The translations under genes and the position numbers were made by a program. DNA of 64,000 bases, taken from positions 62,001-126,000 of the forward strand of contig NZ_JBIQOI010000001.1 of NCBI RefSeq assembly GCF_044197065.1, in the 5' to 3' direction. Source of the DNA: Kluyvera ascorbata_C. Lineage in GTDB: Bacteria; Pseudomonadota; Gammaproteobacteria; Enterobacterales; Enterobacteriaceae. Shown here one piece after another: positions 8,501-17,408 of the stretch (positions are counted from its first letter, which is position 1; every line of letters begins with the position of its first letter). The notes under the pieces are model-generated. The model did no database searches, had not been told where the DNA came from, and worked only from the letters and a program-made list of their open reading frames with translations.

Positions 8501-10521
8501 ACGGCGAAGGCACCATTACGATGCCTATCGGTGATTTTAATGGCGAGCTACGCGTGATGGCACAGGCCTGGACGGCGGAGGAGTTTGGCAGCGCTGAGTC
8601 TAAAGTGGTGGTCGCCGCGCCGGTCGTCGCTGAACTTAATACGCCGCGCTTTATGGCGGGTGGCGATAGCGCACGTATGACGCTGGATATCACCAACCTG
8701 ACCGATAAACCGCAAACGCTTGACGTACAGATAGCCACGAGCGGGATGTTGCAGCTGAAAAGCACGCAGCCTGCGTCGGTATCGCTGGACCCGGGCGTAA
8801 GAACTACGCTATTTGTCCCGGTTAGCGCCAGCGAAGGTTACGGTGATGGCGAGGTCAATGTAACGGTTTCGGGCATGAAGCTGCCGGATGAAACCCTGGC
8901 CGACCTGCACAAGCAGTGGAAAATTGGCGTGCGTCCGGCCTTCCCGGCACAAACGGTCAATAACGGCGCGGTGCTGCAACCTGGAGAAAGCTGGAGCGTT
9001 CCGGCGAATCAGAATGCGGCGTTCTCGCCGGTGACGCTTCAGGGGCAACTGCTGCTAAGCGGTAAACCACCGCTGAACCTGGCGCGCTATATTCGCGAAC
9101 TGAAGGCCTATCCTTACGGCTGCCTGGAGCAGACTGCCAGCGGCCTCTTCCCGCAGCTTTATACCAATGCGGCACAGTTGAAAACGTTGGGCATTGTCGG
9201 CGATAGCGACGATAAGCGCCGCGCGTCGGTGGATATCGGCATCTCGCGTCTGCTGCAAATGCAGAAGGATAACGGTGGCTTCGCGCTGTGGGATAAAGAC
9301 GGTTCGGAAGAGTATTGGCTGACGGCCTACGTGATGGACTTCCTGGTTCGAGCGGGTGAGCAGGGCTATAGCGTGCCAGCAGAGGCCATTAATAAAGGCA
9401 ATAACCGTATGCTGCGCTATTTGCAGGAGCCGGGGCTGATGAGCGTGCGTTATACCGATGATAACGCGGCAAGTCGCTTCGCTATTCAGGCCTATGCAGG
9501 TCTGGTGCTGGCTCGGCAGCAAAAAGCGCCGCTTGGTGCGCTGCGTGAACTGTGGGAGCGTCGCGCTCAGGCCGGTTCTGGTCTACCGCTGATGCAGTTA
9601 GGCATTGCCCTGAAAGCGATGGGCGATGCGCCGCGTAGCGAACAGGCTATCCAGCTTTCGCTCACCACCAAACGTCAGGATCAGCGACGCTGGCTGGCGG
9701 ACTACGGCAGTGCGCTGCGTGATAATGCGCTGATGCTCTCGCTGCTGGAAGAGAACAAATTGCTGCCGGACGCACAAAACACGCTGCTGCAAACGCTCTC
9801 CGAGCAGGCATTCAGCGAGCGCTGGCTGTCGACGCAGGAGAATAATGCGCTATTCCTGGCGGCGAAAGGTCTACTGGATCTACCGGGCAACTGGCAGGCG
9901 CAAACCTCGTTTGAAAGCCAGCCGCTGCAGGGGAATAAAGCGTTGACGCGGAATCTCGACGGCGACCAGCTCTCCGCACTGACGGTGACGAACAAAGGAG
10001 AGCAGCCGCTGTGGCTGCGCCTGGATAGCACCGGGTATCCGGAAAATGCGCCTGCGGCGTCCAGCAACGTGCTGCATATCGAGCGGCAGTTCTACGGCAC
10101 CGACGGGCAGCGTAAATCGCTCTCTTCCCTGCGCAGCGGTGAACTGGTACTGGTGAAGCTTGACGTTAACGCCAGCCAGAACGTACCGGACGCATTGGTT
10201 GTCGATATGCTGCCGGCAGGGCTGGAGTTAGAAAACCAGAACCTGGCGAATAGCAGCGCCAATCTGCAGGACAACGGCACTGAGGTGCAGGAGTGGCTCA
10301 ACCAGATGCAGCAGGCGGATATCCAGCATATGGAATTCCGCGACGATCGCTTTGTGGCGGCGGTTTCCGTTAGTGCGAATCAGCCGGTCACGCTGATCTA
10401 TCTGGCTCGTGCGGTCATGCCGGGTACCTACCGCGTGCCGCCGTCGCAGGTTGAGTCTATGTATGTTCCGGGCTGGCGCGCCGTTGGGGCGGCGGACGAT
10501 ATGCTGATCGTTGTGCCGTAG
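5581..10521 (+). CDS. yfhM: Bacterial alpha-2-macroglobulin lipoprotein
   Basis: Protease-trapping lipoprotein of 1,646 residues (E. coli YfhM 1,653), anchored on the periplasmic face of the inner membrane. A lipobox LLVGC places the lipidated cysteine at residue 20. The thioester motif CLEQ is intact at residues 1181-1184 (YPYGCLEQTASG), so it should bind attacking proteases covalently. MG domains and a bait region come before it and a helical thioester domain follows. pbpC starts 1 base after the stop; this yfhM-pbpC pairing is known in many bacteria and suggests a joint response to envelope breach, with trapping of the protease and repair of the wall. Confidence 0.96.
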   Translation: MKPSRLAVLAMLTATLLVGCDDSKKAPEVKPAASASQNATPAKPDAAQLEKLAQQSQGKALTLLDASEVQLDGAATLVLTFSIALNPDQDFSKTVHVVDKKSGKVDGAWELAPNLKELRLRHLEPKRDLIVTVDPELAALNKATFGSSVEKTLTTRDIAPSVGFASRGSLLPGKVVEGLPVMVLNVPHVDVNFFRVKPESLAAFVSQWEYRSSLSNWESDELLKMADLVYTGRFDLNPARNTREKLLLPLKDIAPLQQSGVYIAVMNPAGQYSYSNAATLFTLSDVGVSLHRYHNQLDVFTQSLENGAAQSAVELTLLNDKGQTLAQANSDSQGHATLKTDKDAALLLARKEGQTTLLDLKLPALDLAEFDIAGAPGYSKQFFMFGPRDLYRPGETVILNGLLRDGDGKPLAEQPVKLEVVKPDGQVIRSVVSQPVNGLYQFTYPLDASAATGMWHIRANTGDNQLREWDFHVEDFMPERMALNLTPQPEPLAPDDDVKFDVVGYYLYGAPASGNSLQGKLFLRPLREAVATLPGFQFGDIAEENTSRSLDEMNLTLDAKGRGEVTTASQWQETHSPLQVILQASLLESGGRPVTRRATQAIWPAAELPGIRPQFASKAVYDYRTDTTVNQPIVDENSQAAFDIVYTNAQGEKKAVSDLQVRLIRERRDYYWNWSESDGWQSRFDQKDLIEGEESLSLKADETGKVSFPVEWGAYRLEVKAPDDAVTSVRFWAGYSWQDNSDGSGAARPDRVTLKLDKPNYRPGDTIKLHVAAPAAGKGYAMVESSDGPLWWQEINVPAEGLDLSIPVDKSWNRHDLYLSTLVVRPGDKSRSATPKRAVGVLHLPLGDEQRRLGVTLESPQKMRPNQPLTVKVKVNRKEGDTPKQVNVLLSAVDSGVLNITDYTTPDPWQAFFGQKRYGADIYDIYGQVIEGQGRLASLRFGGDGDELNRGGKPPVNHVTIIAQQAQPVTLDENGEGTITMPIGDFNGELRVMAQAWTAEEFGSAESKVVVAAPVVAELNTPRFMAGGDSARMTLDITNLTDKPQTLDVQIATSGMLQLKSTQPASVSLDPGVRTTLFVPVSASEGYGDGEVNVTVSGMKLPDETLADLHKQWKIGVRPAFPAQTVNNGAVLQPGESWSVPANQNAAFSPVTLQGQLLLSGKPPLNLARYIRELKAYPYGCLEQTASGLFPQLYTNAAQLKTLGIVGDSDDKRRASVDIGISRLLQMQKDNGGFALWDKDGSEEYWLTAYVMDFLVRAGEQGYSVPAEAINKGNNRMLRYLQEPGLMSVRYTDDNAASRFAIQAYAGLVLARQQKAPLGALRELWERRAQAGSGLPLMQLGIALKAMGDAPRSEQAIQLSLTTKRQDQRRWLADYGSALRDNALMLSLLEENKLLPDAQNTLLQTLSEQAFSERWLSTQENNALFLAAKGLLDLPGNWQAQTSFESQPLQGNKALTRNLDGDQLSALTVTNKGEQPLWLRLDSTGYPENAPAASSNVLHIERQFYGTDGQRKSLSSLRSGELVLVKLDVNASQNVPDALVVDMLPAGLELENQNLANSSANLQDNGTEVQEWLNQMQQADIQHMEFRDDRFVAAVSVSANQPVTLIYLARAVMPGTYRVPPSQVESMYVPGWRAVGAADDMLIVVP

Positions 10522-10522
10522 A

Positions 10523-12841
10523 ATGCGTCTTGTCTGGAGTAAACGCCCCGTCTGGCGATGGCTTGCCGGGGCGGTCGTGTTGTTGTGCGCTGTCGTTGTG
10601 CTGGCGGATAAACTCTGGCCGCTGCCGCTCCATGAAGTCACTCCCGCTCGGGTGGTGGTGGCGGAGGATGGCAGCCCACTGTGGCGTTTTGCCGATGCCC
10701 AGGGAATATGGCGCTACCCGGTGACTATCGAAGAGGTGTCACCGCGCTATCTTGATGCCCTGATCCAGTATGAAGACCGCTGGTTCTGGGAACACCCCGG
10801 TGTGAATCCGTTATCTATTGCCCGCGCGGCCTGGCAGGATGTGACCTCTGGCCGCGTGGTGTCCGGCGGCAGTACCCTGACTATGCAGGTCGCGCGCTTG
10901 CTTGACCCGCACCCGCGAACCTTCGGCGGCAAATTTCGTCAGCTCTGGCGCGCGATGCAGCTGGAATGGCATCTCTCCAAACGAGACATCCTTACCCTTT
11001 ACCTCAATCGCGCCCCGTTTGGCGGCACGCTACAGGGCATTGGCGCGGCAAGCTGGGCCTATCTGGGTAAACCTCCCGCCCAATTGAGCTATGCCGATGC
11101 CGCACTGCTGGCGGTGCTGCCTCAGGCGCCAAGCCGCTTACGTCCGGACCGTTGGCCAGCACGCGCTCAGGCGGCGCGTAATAAAGTGCTGGACCGCATG
11201 CTGGCGCAGCAGGTCTGGTCGGCCGAGGTGGTGAAAGAGGCGAAAGAGGAACCGGTCTGGCTGTTTCCGCGGCAGATGCCGCAGCTTGCACCGCTCTTCT
11301 CACGCCATATGCTAGCCCGCAGCCGGGATGAGAAAGTGGTTACGACTCTGAATGCCGGGTTGCAGCGCCAACTTGAAGAGATGGCCCTGAACTGGAAATC
11401 GCGCCTGCCGCCGCGCAGCTCGCTCGCGATAGTGGTAGTGGATAACCTGAATATGAAGGTGCGCGGCTGGGTGGGGTCGGTAGATATCGCCGACGACAGC
11501 CGGTTCGGCCATGTGGATATGGTAACGGCGGTTCGCTCGCCGGGGTCGGTGCTGAAACCGTTTTTGTACGGCATGGCGCTCGACAGCGCACTGATCCACC
11601 CGGCTTCGTTGTTGCAGGATGTGCCTCGGCGGGTGGGGGACTACCGGCCTGGTAATTTTGACAGCGGCTTTCACGGCACGGTAAGCATGAGCGATGCGCT
11701 GGTGCGTTCGTTGAATCTTCCTGCGGTACAGGTGCTGGATGCCTACGGGCCGAAGCAGTTCGCTGCTCGCTTGCGTAATGCCGGGCTGCCGCTGATTTTG
11801 CCTGCGGGGGCGGAGCCCAACTTATCGCTGATTCTTGGCGGCTCCGGGGCAAGGCTTGCGGATATCACCGCCGCCTATAGCGCTTTCGCCCGTCATGGCA
11901 AAGTGGGAAAACTGCGCCTGCTGGCGAGCGATCCGTTGGTGGAGCGCCCCTTGCTCTCTGCGGGCGCGGCGTGGATTATTCGCCGCATTCTTGCCGGAGA
12001 AGCCCAGCCGGTACCCGATGCCTCATTACCGCAGGTTGTGCCGCTGGCATGGAAAACCGGTACCAGCTATGGCTATCGCGATGCGTGGGCCATCGGTGTC
12101 AACGCACGCTATAGCATTGGCGTCTGGACGGGCAGGCCGGACGGTACGCCGGTGGCCGGACAGTTTGGTTTTGCCAGCGCCATTCCACTGCTCAATCAGG
12201 TGAGCAATCTGCTGCTGGCCAGCGCGACGCGCCAGCAGGAGGGCCGCGATCCGCGACCTGCGTCGGTGAGCTCGGCGGAAATTTGCTGGCCTGGTGGACA
12301 ACCCTTACCGGCCGGGGACAGCAACTGTCGCCGACGGCTGTCTACCTGGGTACTGGATAACAGTCTGCCGCCGACGCTGTTGCTGCCGGAACAGGAAGGG
12401 ATGCAGGGGATTCGTTTCCCGCTGTGGCTGGACGCTGAAGGTAAGCGCGTGGCGGCGGATTGTCCTGATGCCCGTGAAATCACGCTCGACGTCTGGCCGC
12501 TGCCGCTGGAGCCGTGGCTGCCTGTCGGAGAGCGCCGCGCGTCACGGTTGCCGCCGGTCTCGACGACTTGCCCACCGCGCCAATTGCAGAACGCCGCTCC
12601 GCTGATGCTTTCCGGTATTCGTGAAGATGCGGTTATCCGGCGTTTACCTGGAGAACCGAGCGCAAAAATCGTGCTGCAGGCAAGCGGCGGGGAAGGGCGA
12701 CGCTGGTGGTTCCTCAACGGTGAGCCGCAGGCCAGCGCTGGCGATAATCTGATTTTAACGCTGACGACCCCGGCGCTTTATCAACTGGTGGTTATGGATG
12801 AAGCGGGGCAGACTTCGGTGGTGAATTTTACGCTGCAATGA
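10523..12841 (+). CDS. pbpC: Penicillin-binding protein 1C
   Basis: Bifunctional class A peptidoglycan synthase of 772 residues (E. coli PbpC 770). One N-terminal membrane segment (AGAVVLLCAVVVLAD) is followed by a GT51 transglycosylase domain with the YEDRWFWEHPGVNP active-site region and GGSTLTMQVAR. Next comes a transpeptidase domain with the serine motif SVLK (Ser342-Lys345) and KTGTS, and last the PBP_C-type domain at the C-terminus. ATG 10523 lies directly after the yfhM TAG; the TTG at 10511 inside yfhM is a less likely start. Translational coupling with yfhM is probable. Confidence 0.95.
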   Translation: MRLVWSKRPVWRWLAGAVVLLCAVVVLADKLWPLPLHEVTPARVVVAEDGSPLWRFADAQGIWRYPVTIEEVSPRYLDALIQYEDRWFWEHPGVNPLSIARAAWQDVTSGRVVSGGSTLTMQVARLLDPHPRTFGGKFRQLWRAMQLEWHLSKRDILTLYLNRAPFGGTLQGIGAASWAYLGKPPAQLSYADAALLAVLPQAPSRLRPDRWPARAQAARNKVLDRMLAQQVWSAEVVKEAKEEPVWLFPRQMPQLAPLFSRHMLARSRDEKVVTTLNAGLQRQLEEMALNWKSRLPPRSSLAIVVVDNLNMKVRGWVGSVDIADDSRFGHVDMVTAVRSPGSVLKPFLYGMALDSALIHPASLLQDVPRRVGDYRPGNFDSGFHGTVSMSDALVRSLNLPAVQVLDAYGPKQFAARLRNAGLPLILPAGAEPNLSLILGGSGARLADITAAYSAFARHGKVGKLRLLASDPLVERPLLSAGAAWIIRRILAGEAQPVPDASLPQVVPLAWKTGTSYGYRDAWAIGVNARYSIGVWTGRPDGTPVAGQFGFASAIPLLNQVSNLLLASATRQQEGRDPRPASVSSAEICWPGGQPLPAGDSNCRRRLSTWVLDNSLPPTLLLPEQEGMQGIRFPLWLDAEGKRVAADCPDAREITLDVWPLPLEPWLPVGERRASRLPPVSTTCPPRQLQNAAPLMLSGIREDAVIRRLPGEPSAKIVLQASGGEGRRWWFLNGEPQASAGDNLILTLTTPALYQLVVMDEAGQTSVVNFTLQ

Positions 12842-12848
12842 GTGACGT

Positions 12849-12926
12849 TGCCGGGTGGCGCTGCGCTTACCCGGCCTACAGGCAGATACCGTATTGTAGG
12901 CCCGATAAGCGTAGCGCCATCGGGCA
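12849..12926. repeat. REP pair between pbpC and ndk
   Basis: Two REP palindromes in opposite orientation: TTGCCGGGTGGCGCTGCG ... CCCGGCCTACA (about 12848-12880) and GTAGGCCCGATAAGCG ... CCATCGGGC (12896-12926). This is a BIME-like arrangement downstream of pbpC, ahead of the ndk promoter. Confidence 0.85.
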
Positions 12927-13013
12927 GAAGCAGCGCACAATAGACAAAGCGGGCTTGTTACAAAATGTGTTGCTTAAAAGTGTTTTATTTTAAAAAAATG
13001 TTACCTTCATCCA

Positions 13014-13042
13014 TAGGCAACGACGCATCCGGTCTTTATAAT
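13014..13042 (+). promoter_or_regulatory. Probable sigma70 promoter of ndk
   Basis: A perfect -10 box TATAAT lies at 13037-13042, with TAGGCA (four of six matches to TTGACA) at 13014-13019 and a 17-base spacer. The predicted start leaves a leader of about 60 bases before the ndk ATG, with an AGAGG ribosome-binding site. Confidence 0.55.
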
Positions 13043-13109
13043 CCGCGCCAGGTCATACAACTGATATGTATGCACGACAACAGAACAAATTTTATTACTA
13101 GAGGTAATC

Positions 13110-13541
13110 ATGGCTATTGAACGTACTTTTTCCATCATCAAGCCAAACGCGGTGGCAAAAAACGTTATTGGCAGCATCTTCGCTCGCTTTGAATCAGCAG
13201 GGTTTAAGATTGTTGGCACCAAAATGCTGCACCTGACCGTTGAGCAGGCTCGTGGCTTCTACGCTGAGCACGATGGTCGTCCATTCTTCGACGGTCTGGT
13301 TGAGTTCATGACCTCTGGCCCAATCGTGGTTTCCGTACTGGAAGGCGAAAACGCCGTTCAGCGTCACCGTGACCTGCTGGGCGCAACCAACCCAGATAAC
13401 GCGCTGGCTGGCACTCTGCGTGCTGACTACGCGGACAGCTTCACCGAAAACGGCACCCACGGTTCTGATTCCGTAGAATCCGCCGCGCGCGAAATCGCTT
13501 TCTTCTTCGCAGAAGGCGAAGTGTGCCCACGTACCCGCTAA
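13110..13541 (+). CDS. ndk: Nucleoside diphosphate kinase
   Basis: Enzyme of 143 residues that transfers the gamma-phosphate of ATP to other NDPs and dNDPs through a phospho-histidine. The active-site block NGTHGSDSVESA is visible, with the catalytic histidine in it, as is the N-terminal ERTFSIIKPNAV typical of the family. Length and sequence match E. coli Ndk. Confidence 0.98.
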   Translation: MAIERTFSIIKPNAVAKNVIGSIFARFESAGFKIVGTKMLHLTVEQARGFYAEHDGRPFFDGLVEFMTSGPIVVSVLEGENAVQRHRDLLGATNPDNALAGTLRADYADSFTENGTHGSDSVESAAREIAFFFAEGEVCPRTR

Positions 13542-13567
13542 GGGCACGTTTACACTTTATTTAGCGA

Positions 13568-13659
13568 ATGCCACGTGCAGACGTGGCATCCGTGCGCCAG
13601 AATTTGTACAATGCAGCGCCCCCGGACGAGCAGACCGCTTTCCTGGGGCGCTTCTTTTT
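13568..13659 (+). terminator. Two hairpins after ndk, the second terminator-like
   Basis: A 9-base perfect stem ATGCCACGT/ACGTGGCAT with a GCAG loop lies at 13568-13589 without a T-tract. A second stem AGCGCCCC/GGGGCGCT spans 13615-13652 and runs into TTCTTTTT, which fits an intrinsic terminator ahead of rlmN. Read-through into rlmN cannot be excluded. Confidence 0.6.
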
Positions 13660-13708
13660 ATCAACCCTCCAGGGGCCATAACGTGTAACAACGAGGCCGG
13701 AATAGAAA

Positions 13709-14875
13709 ATGTCTGAACAAATTGTCACGCCTGAGAGCGCCATCCCGGCGGTTCCCAACAAAGATGGAAAAATAAACCTGCTGGATCTTAGCCGTCCGCA
13801 GATGCGCGAGTTTTTTAAAGACTTAGGCGAAAAACCCTTCCGCGCCGATCAGGTGATGAAGTGGATGTATCACTACTGCTGCGACGACTTTGATGAAATG
13901 ACTGACATCAACAAAGTCCTGCGCGGCAAGCTCAAAGAAGTCGCTGAAATTCGCGCCCCGGAAGTGGTGGAAGAGCAGCGTTCATCTGACGGCACCATCA
14001 AATGGGCGATTGCCGTAGGCGATCAGCGCGTTGAAACCGTTTATATCCCAGAAGACGATCGCGCCACCCTGTGCGTCTCTTCACAGGTCGGCTGTGCATT
14101 AGAGTGTAAATTCTGCTCTACGGCTCAGCAGGGCTTTAACCGTAACCTGCGGGTATCGGAAATCATCGGCCAGGTCTGGCGCGCGGCGAAAATCGTCGGT
14201 GCCGTCAAAGCGACTGGCGTACGTCCTATCACTAACGTGGTGATGATGGGCATGGGTGAACCCCTGCTGAACCTGACCAACGTGGTTCCGGCAATGGAAA
14301 TCATGCTGGACGATTTCGGTTTCGGTCTCTCCAAACGTCGCGTAACCCTGTCTACCTCAGGCGTTGTGCCTGCGCTGGATAAACTGGGCGACATGATTGA
14401 CGTGGCGCTGGCGATTTCCCTGCACGCACCGAACGACACCATCCGTGACGAAATTGTACCTATCAACAAAAAGTATAATATCGCGACGTTCCTGGAATCC
14501 GTTCGTGGCTACATTTCGAAATCCAATGCCAACCAGGGCCGCGTGACCATCGAATACGTGATGCTTGACCACATCAACGATGGTACCGAACATGCACATG
14601 AGCTGGCTGCACTGCTGAAAGATACGCCGTGCAAGATCAACCTCATTCCGTGGAACCCGTTCCCGGGCGCGCCATATGGTCGCAGCTCCAATAGCCGTAT
14701 TGATCGTTTCTGTAAGGTGATGATGGGCTACGGTTTTACCACTATCGTGCGTAAAACCCGCGGTGATGATATCGATGCCGCCTGTGGTCAGCTGGCCGGT
14801 GATGTTATCGACCGTACCAAGCGTACAATGCGTAAGCGTATGCAGGGTGAAGCGATCGACGTGAAAGCGCTGTAA
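13709..14875 (+). CDS. rlmN: Dual-specificity rRNA/tRNA m2A methyltransferase RlmN
   Basis: Radical-SAM enzyme of 388 residues that methylates C2 of A2503 in 23S rRNA and A37 in some tRNAs, important for proofreading at the peptidyl transferase centre. The CxxxCxxC iron-sulfur motif is CALECKFC at residues 129-136. The methyl-carrying cysteine is in DAACGQLAGD near the C-terminus. The N-terminal accessory domain (RPQMREFFKDLGEKPFRADQ) is intact. Confidence 0.97.
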   Translation: MSEQIVTPESAIPAVPNKDGKINLLDLSRPQMREFFKDLGEKPFRADQVMKWMYHYCCDDFDEMTDINKVLRGKLKEVAEIRAPEVVEEQRSSDGTIKWAIAVGDQRVETVYIPEDDRATLCVSSQVGCALECKFCSTAQQGFNRNLRVSEIIGQVWRAAKIVGAVKATGVRPITNVVMMGMGEPLLNLTNVVPAMEIMLDDFGFGLSKRRVTLSTSGVVPALDKLGDMIDVALAISLHAPNDTIRDEIVPINKKYNIATFLESVRGYISKSNANQGRVTIEYVMLDHINDGTEHAHELAALLKDTPCKINLIPWNPFPGAPYGRSSNSRIDRFCKVMMGYGFTTIVRKTRGDDIDAACGQLAGDVIDRTKRTMRKRMQGEAIDVKAL

Positions 14876-15152
14876 TTCAGCGTGGCATGCGCATGAAAAG
14901 GCGCACGCAAAGCCAAGTGCTTAAGGATTAGGCGAAACGTACTGATTTGGATAATAATTACGGTGCGTTTCGACAAGTATTGAGGCAGTATGTAGCGTTG
15001 CAATCACAGCGTGAATACTGCCTTTGACGCTGTTTTGGATAGGGTATACCCGACAGCCAGTCTGTCAGTTCGAACACACGACCGGATGTTTCGCGGTGCG
15101 GGCATTGTTTCGCATCAGAACCTTAAATTTCACGAATCAGCAGTTGTAGCGA

Positions 15153-16172
15153 ATGAATACTGAAACCAACCACGACCAACAAGAAGCACAAACCACGGGT
15201 GTCCGTTTGCGTAATGCCCGTGAACAACTCGGACTCAGCCAGCAAGCCGTTGCAGAACGCTTGTGCCTGAAGGTTTCCACCGTTCGTGATATTGAAGAAG
15301 ATAAGGCGCCTGCTGAACTCGCTTCAACATTCTTGCGTGGTTATATCCGCTCCTATGCTCGCCTCGTGCATATTCCCGAGGAAGAACTGCTGCCGATGAT
15401 GGAAAAGCAAGCACCGGTACGCGCGGCGAAAGTCGCCCCGATGCAGACCTTCTCCCTCGGCAAACGTCGCAAAAAACGCGATGGCTGGTTGATGAGCTTT
15501 ACCTGGCTCGTGCTGTTCGTGGTGGTCGGTCTAACCGTTGCCTGGTGGTGGCAGAACCACAAAGCGCAGCAGGAAGAGATCACCACGATGGCCGATCAAT
15601 CCTCCGTTGAGCTGAAAGCGAACGGCAGCGACGCTCAGGATATCCCGCTGAACACCGGCGCGGATGCTAACCAGGCTCCAGCAACCGCCGATTCCGCAGT
15701 TGCACCAGATAACGCCGCTGCCGCGCCAACGGATGCCGCACCGACTGCGACTACCGCACCTGCCGCGACCGCACAGAATAACGCCGTTGTGGCACCGTCT
15801 CAGGCTAACGTCGACGGTACCGTAGCGCAGACTACAACTCCTGCACCACAGACCGCTACGCCGGGCGCACTGCCAACTGACCCGGCTCAGACCGCAGCCC
15901 CGGTTGCTGATGCTAACGTGCTGGTGATGAACTTCTCCGCCGACTGCTGGCTGGAAGTGACCGACGCTACCGGTAAGAAGCTGTTCAGCGGCCTGCAGCG
16001 TAAAGGTGGTAACCTGAACCTAAGTGGTCAGGCACCTTACAAGCTGAAAATTGGTGCACCGGCCGCAGTACAGATTGAATACCAGGGTAAACCGGTCGAT
16101 CTGAGCCGCTTTATCAGAACTAACCAGGTTGCGCGCCTGACCGTGAGTGCTGAACAATCACCAGCACAATAA
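15153..16172 (+). CDS. rodZ: Cytoskeleton protein RodZ
   Basis: Bitopic inner-membrane protein of 339 residues that links MreB filaments to the cell-wall elongation machinery and keeps rod shape. Order: a cytoplasmic XRE-type helix-turn-helix (about residues 18-75, QLGLSQQAVAERLCL), a basic juxtamembrane stretch (GKRRKKRDGW), one membrane segment (FTWLVLFVVVGLTVAWWW), a long Ala/Thr/Pro-rich periplasmic linker (about 150-245), and a C-terminal beta domain (DCWLEVTDATGKKLFSG). ispG starts 26 bases downstream, as in E. coli. Confidence 0.96.
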   Translation: MNTETNHDQQEAQTTGVRLRNAREQLGLSQQAVAERLCLKVSTVRDIEEDKAPAELASTFLRGYIRSYARLVHIPEEELLPMMEKQAPVRAAKVAPMQTFSLGKRRKKRDGWLMSFTWLVLFVVVGLTVAWWWQNHKAQQEEITTMADQSSVELKANGSDAQDIPLNTGADANQAPATADSAVAPDNAAAAPTDAAPTATTAPAATAQNNAVVAPSQANVDGTVAQTTTPAPQTATPGALPTDPAQTAAPVADANVLVMNFSADCWLEVTDATGKKLFSGLQRKGGNLNLSGQAPYKLKIGAPAAVQIEYQGKPVDLSRFIRTNQVARLTVSAEQSPAQ

Positions 16173-16198
16173 CAGACGCGTAATGCGGGAGATTTTTC

Positions 16199-17317
16199 AT
16201 GCACAACCAGGCTCCAATTCAACGTAGAAAATCCACACGCATTTACGTTGGGAACGTGCCGATCGGCGATGGGGCTCCTATCGCCGTACAGTCGATGACC
16301 AATACGCGCACAACAGACGTTGAAGCGACGGTTAATCAAATTAAGGCGTTAGAACGCGTAGGGGCGGATATCGTTCGCGTATCCGTGCCGACGATGGACG
16401 CCGCAGAAGCCTTCAAGCTTATCAAACAGCAGGTTAACGTCCCGCTGGTTGCTGATATTCACTTCGACTACCGTATCGCCCTGAAAGTGGCGGAGTACGG
16501 CGTTGACTGTCTGCGCATTAACCCAGGCAACATCGGCAACGAAGAGCGTATTCGCATGGTTGTTGACTGTGCTCGCGATAAAAATATCCCTATCCGTATC
16601 GGCGTTAACGCCGGGTCGCTGGAAAAAGATCTGCAGGAAAAATACGGCGAACCTACGCCCCAGGCGCTGCTGGAATCAGCAATGCGTCACGTGGATCACC
16701 TCGATCGTCTGAACTTCGACCAGTTCAAAGTCAGCGTGAAAGCGTCCGACGTTTTCCTTGCAGTGGAATCTTATCGCCTGCTGGCGAAACAGATCGATCA
16801 ACCGCTGCACCTTGGGATCACCGAAGCCGGCGGCCTGCGTAGCGGCTCCGTGAAGTCGGCGATTGGCCTGGGCCTGCTGCTGTCCGAAGGGATCGGCGAC
16901 ACGCTGCGCGTTTCGCTGGCGGCGGATCCGGTTGAAGAGATCAAGGTCGGTTTCGATATTCTGAAATCACTGCGTATCCGCGCGCGCGGGATCAACTTCA
17001 TCGCCTGCCCAACCTGTTCACGTCAGGAGTTTGACGTTATCGGGACGGTCAACGCGCTGGAGCAGCGTCTGGAAGATATCATCACCCCGATGGACGTATC
17101 GATCATCGGCTGCGTGGTAAACGGCCCTGGCGAGGCGCTGGTGTCGACGCTGGGCGTGACCGGCGGCAACAAAAAAAGCGGCCTGTATGAAGACGGCGTG
17201 CGTAAAGACCGCGTTGATAACGACGATATGATTAGCCAGCTTGAAGCAAGGATCCGTGCGAAAGCCTCGGTGCTTGATGAAGCGCGTCGTATCGACGTTC
17301 AGCAGGTTGAAAAATAA
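16199..17317 (+). CDS. ispG: 4-hydroxy-3-methylbut-2-enyl-diphosphate synthase (flavodoxin)
   Basis: Enzyme of 372 residues that reductively opens methylerythritol cyclodiphosphate to HMBPP, the next-to-last step of the MEP isoprenoid pathway. The [4Fe-4S] ligands are visible as Cys270 and Cys273 in FIACPTCSRQE and the cysteine in IIGCVVNGPGEA. An N-terminal TIM barrel precedes this reductase domain. It follows rodZ closely and may be co-transcribed with it. Confidence 0.98.
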   Translation: MHNQAPIQRRKSTRIYVGNVPIGDGAPIAVQSMTNTRTTDVEATVNQIKALERVGADIVRVSVPTMDAAEAFKLIKQQVNVPLVADIHFDYRIALKVAEYGVDCLRINPGNIGNEERIRMVVDCARDKNIPIRIGVNAGSLEKDLQEKYGEPTPQALLESAMRHVDHLDRLNFDQFKVSVKASDVFLAVESYRLLAKQIDQPLHLGITEAGGLRSGSVKSAIGLGLLLSEGIGDTLRVSLAADPVEEIKVGFDILKSLRIRARGINFIACPTCSRQEFDVIGTVNALEQRLEDIITPMDVSIIGCVVNGPGEALVSTLGVTGGNKKSGLYEDGVRKDRVDNDDMISQLEARIRAKASVLDEARRIDVQQVEK

Positions 17318-17351
17318 CGAGATGGGAAGCGGCTTGCTTCCTGTGTATGAT

Positions 17352-17389
17352 TGAACCCCAGGCGCCAGTCGCGCCGAGGGTTCATTTTT
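17352..17389 (+). terminator. Hairpin between ispG and hisS
   Basis: TGAACCC at 17352-17358 pairs with GGGTTCA at 17378-17384, with an inner GGCGC/GCGCC stem, followed by TTTTTATATA. It looks like an intrinsic terminator for ispG; hisS then begins 20 bases later. Confidence 0.6.
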
Positions 17390-17408
17390 ATATATAAAGA
17401 GAATTAAC

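Noticed and set aside
15153..16172. RodZ HTH as a transcription factor
   Set aside because: The XRE-type HTH is standard for RodZ, where it binds MreB and not DNA.
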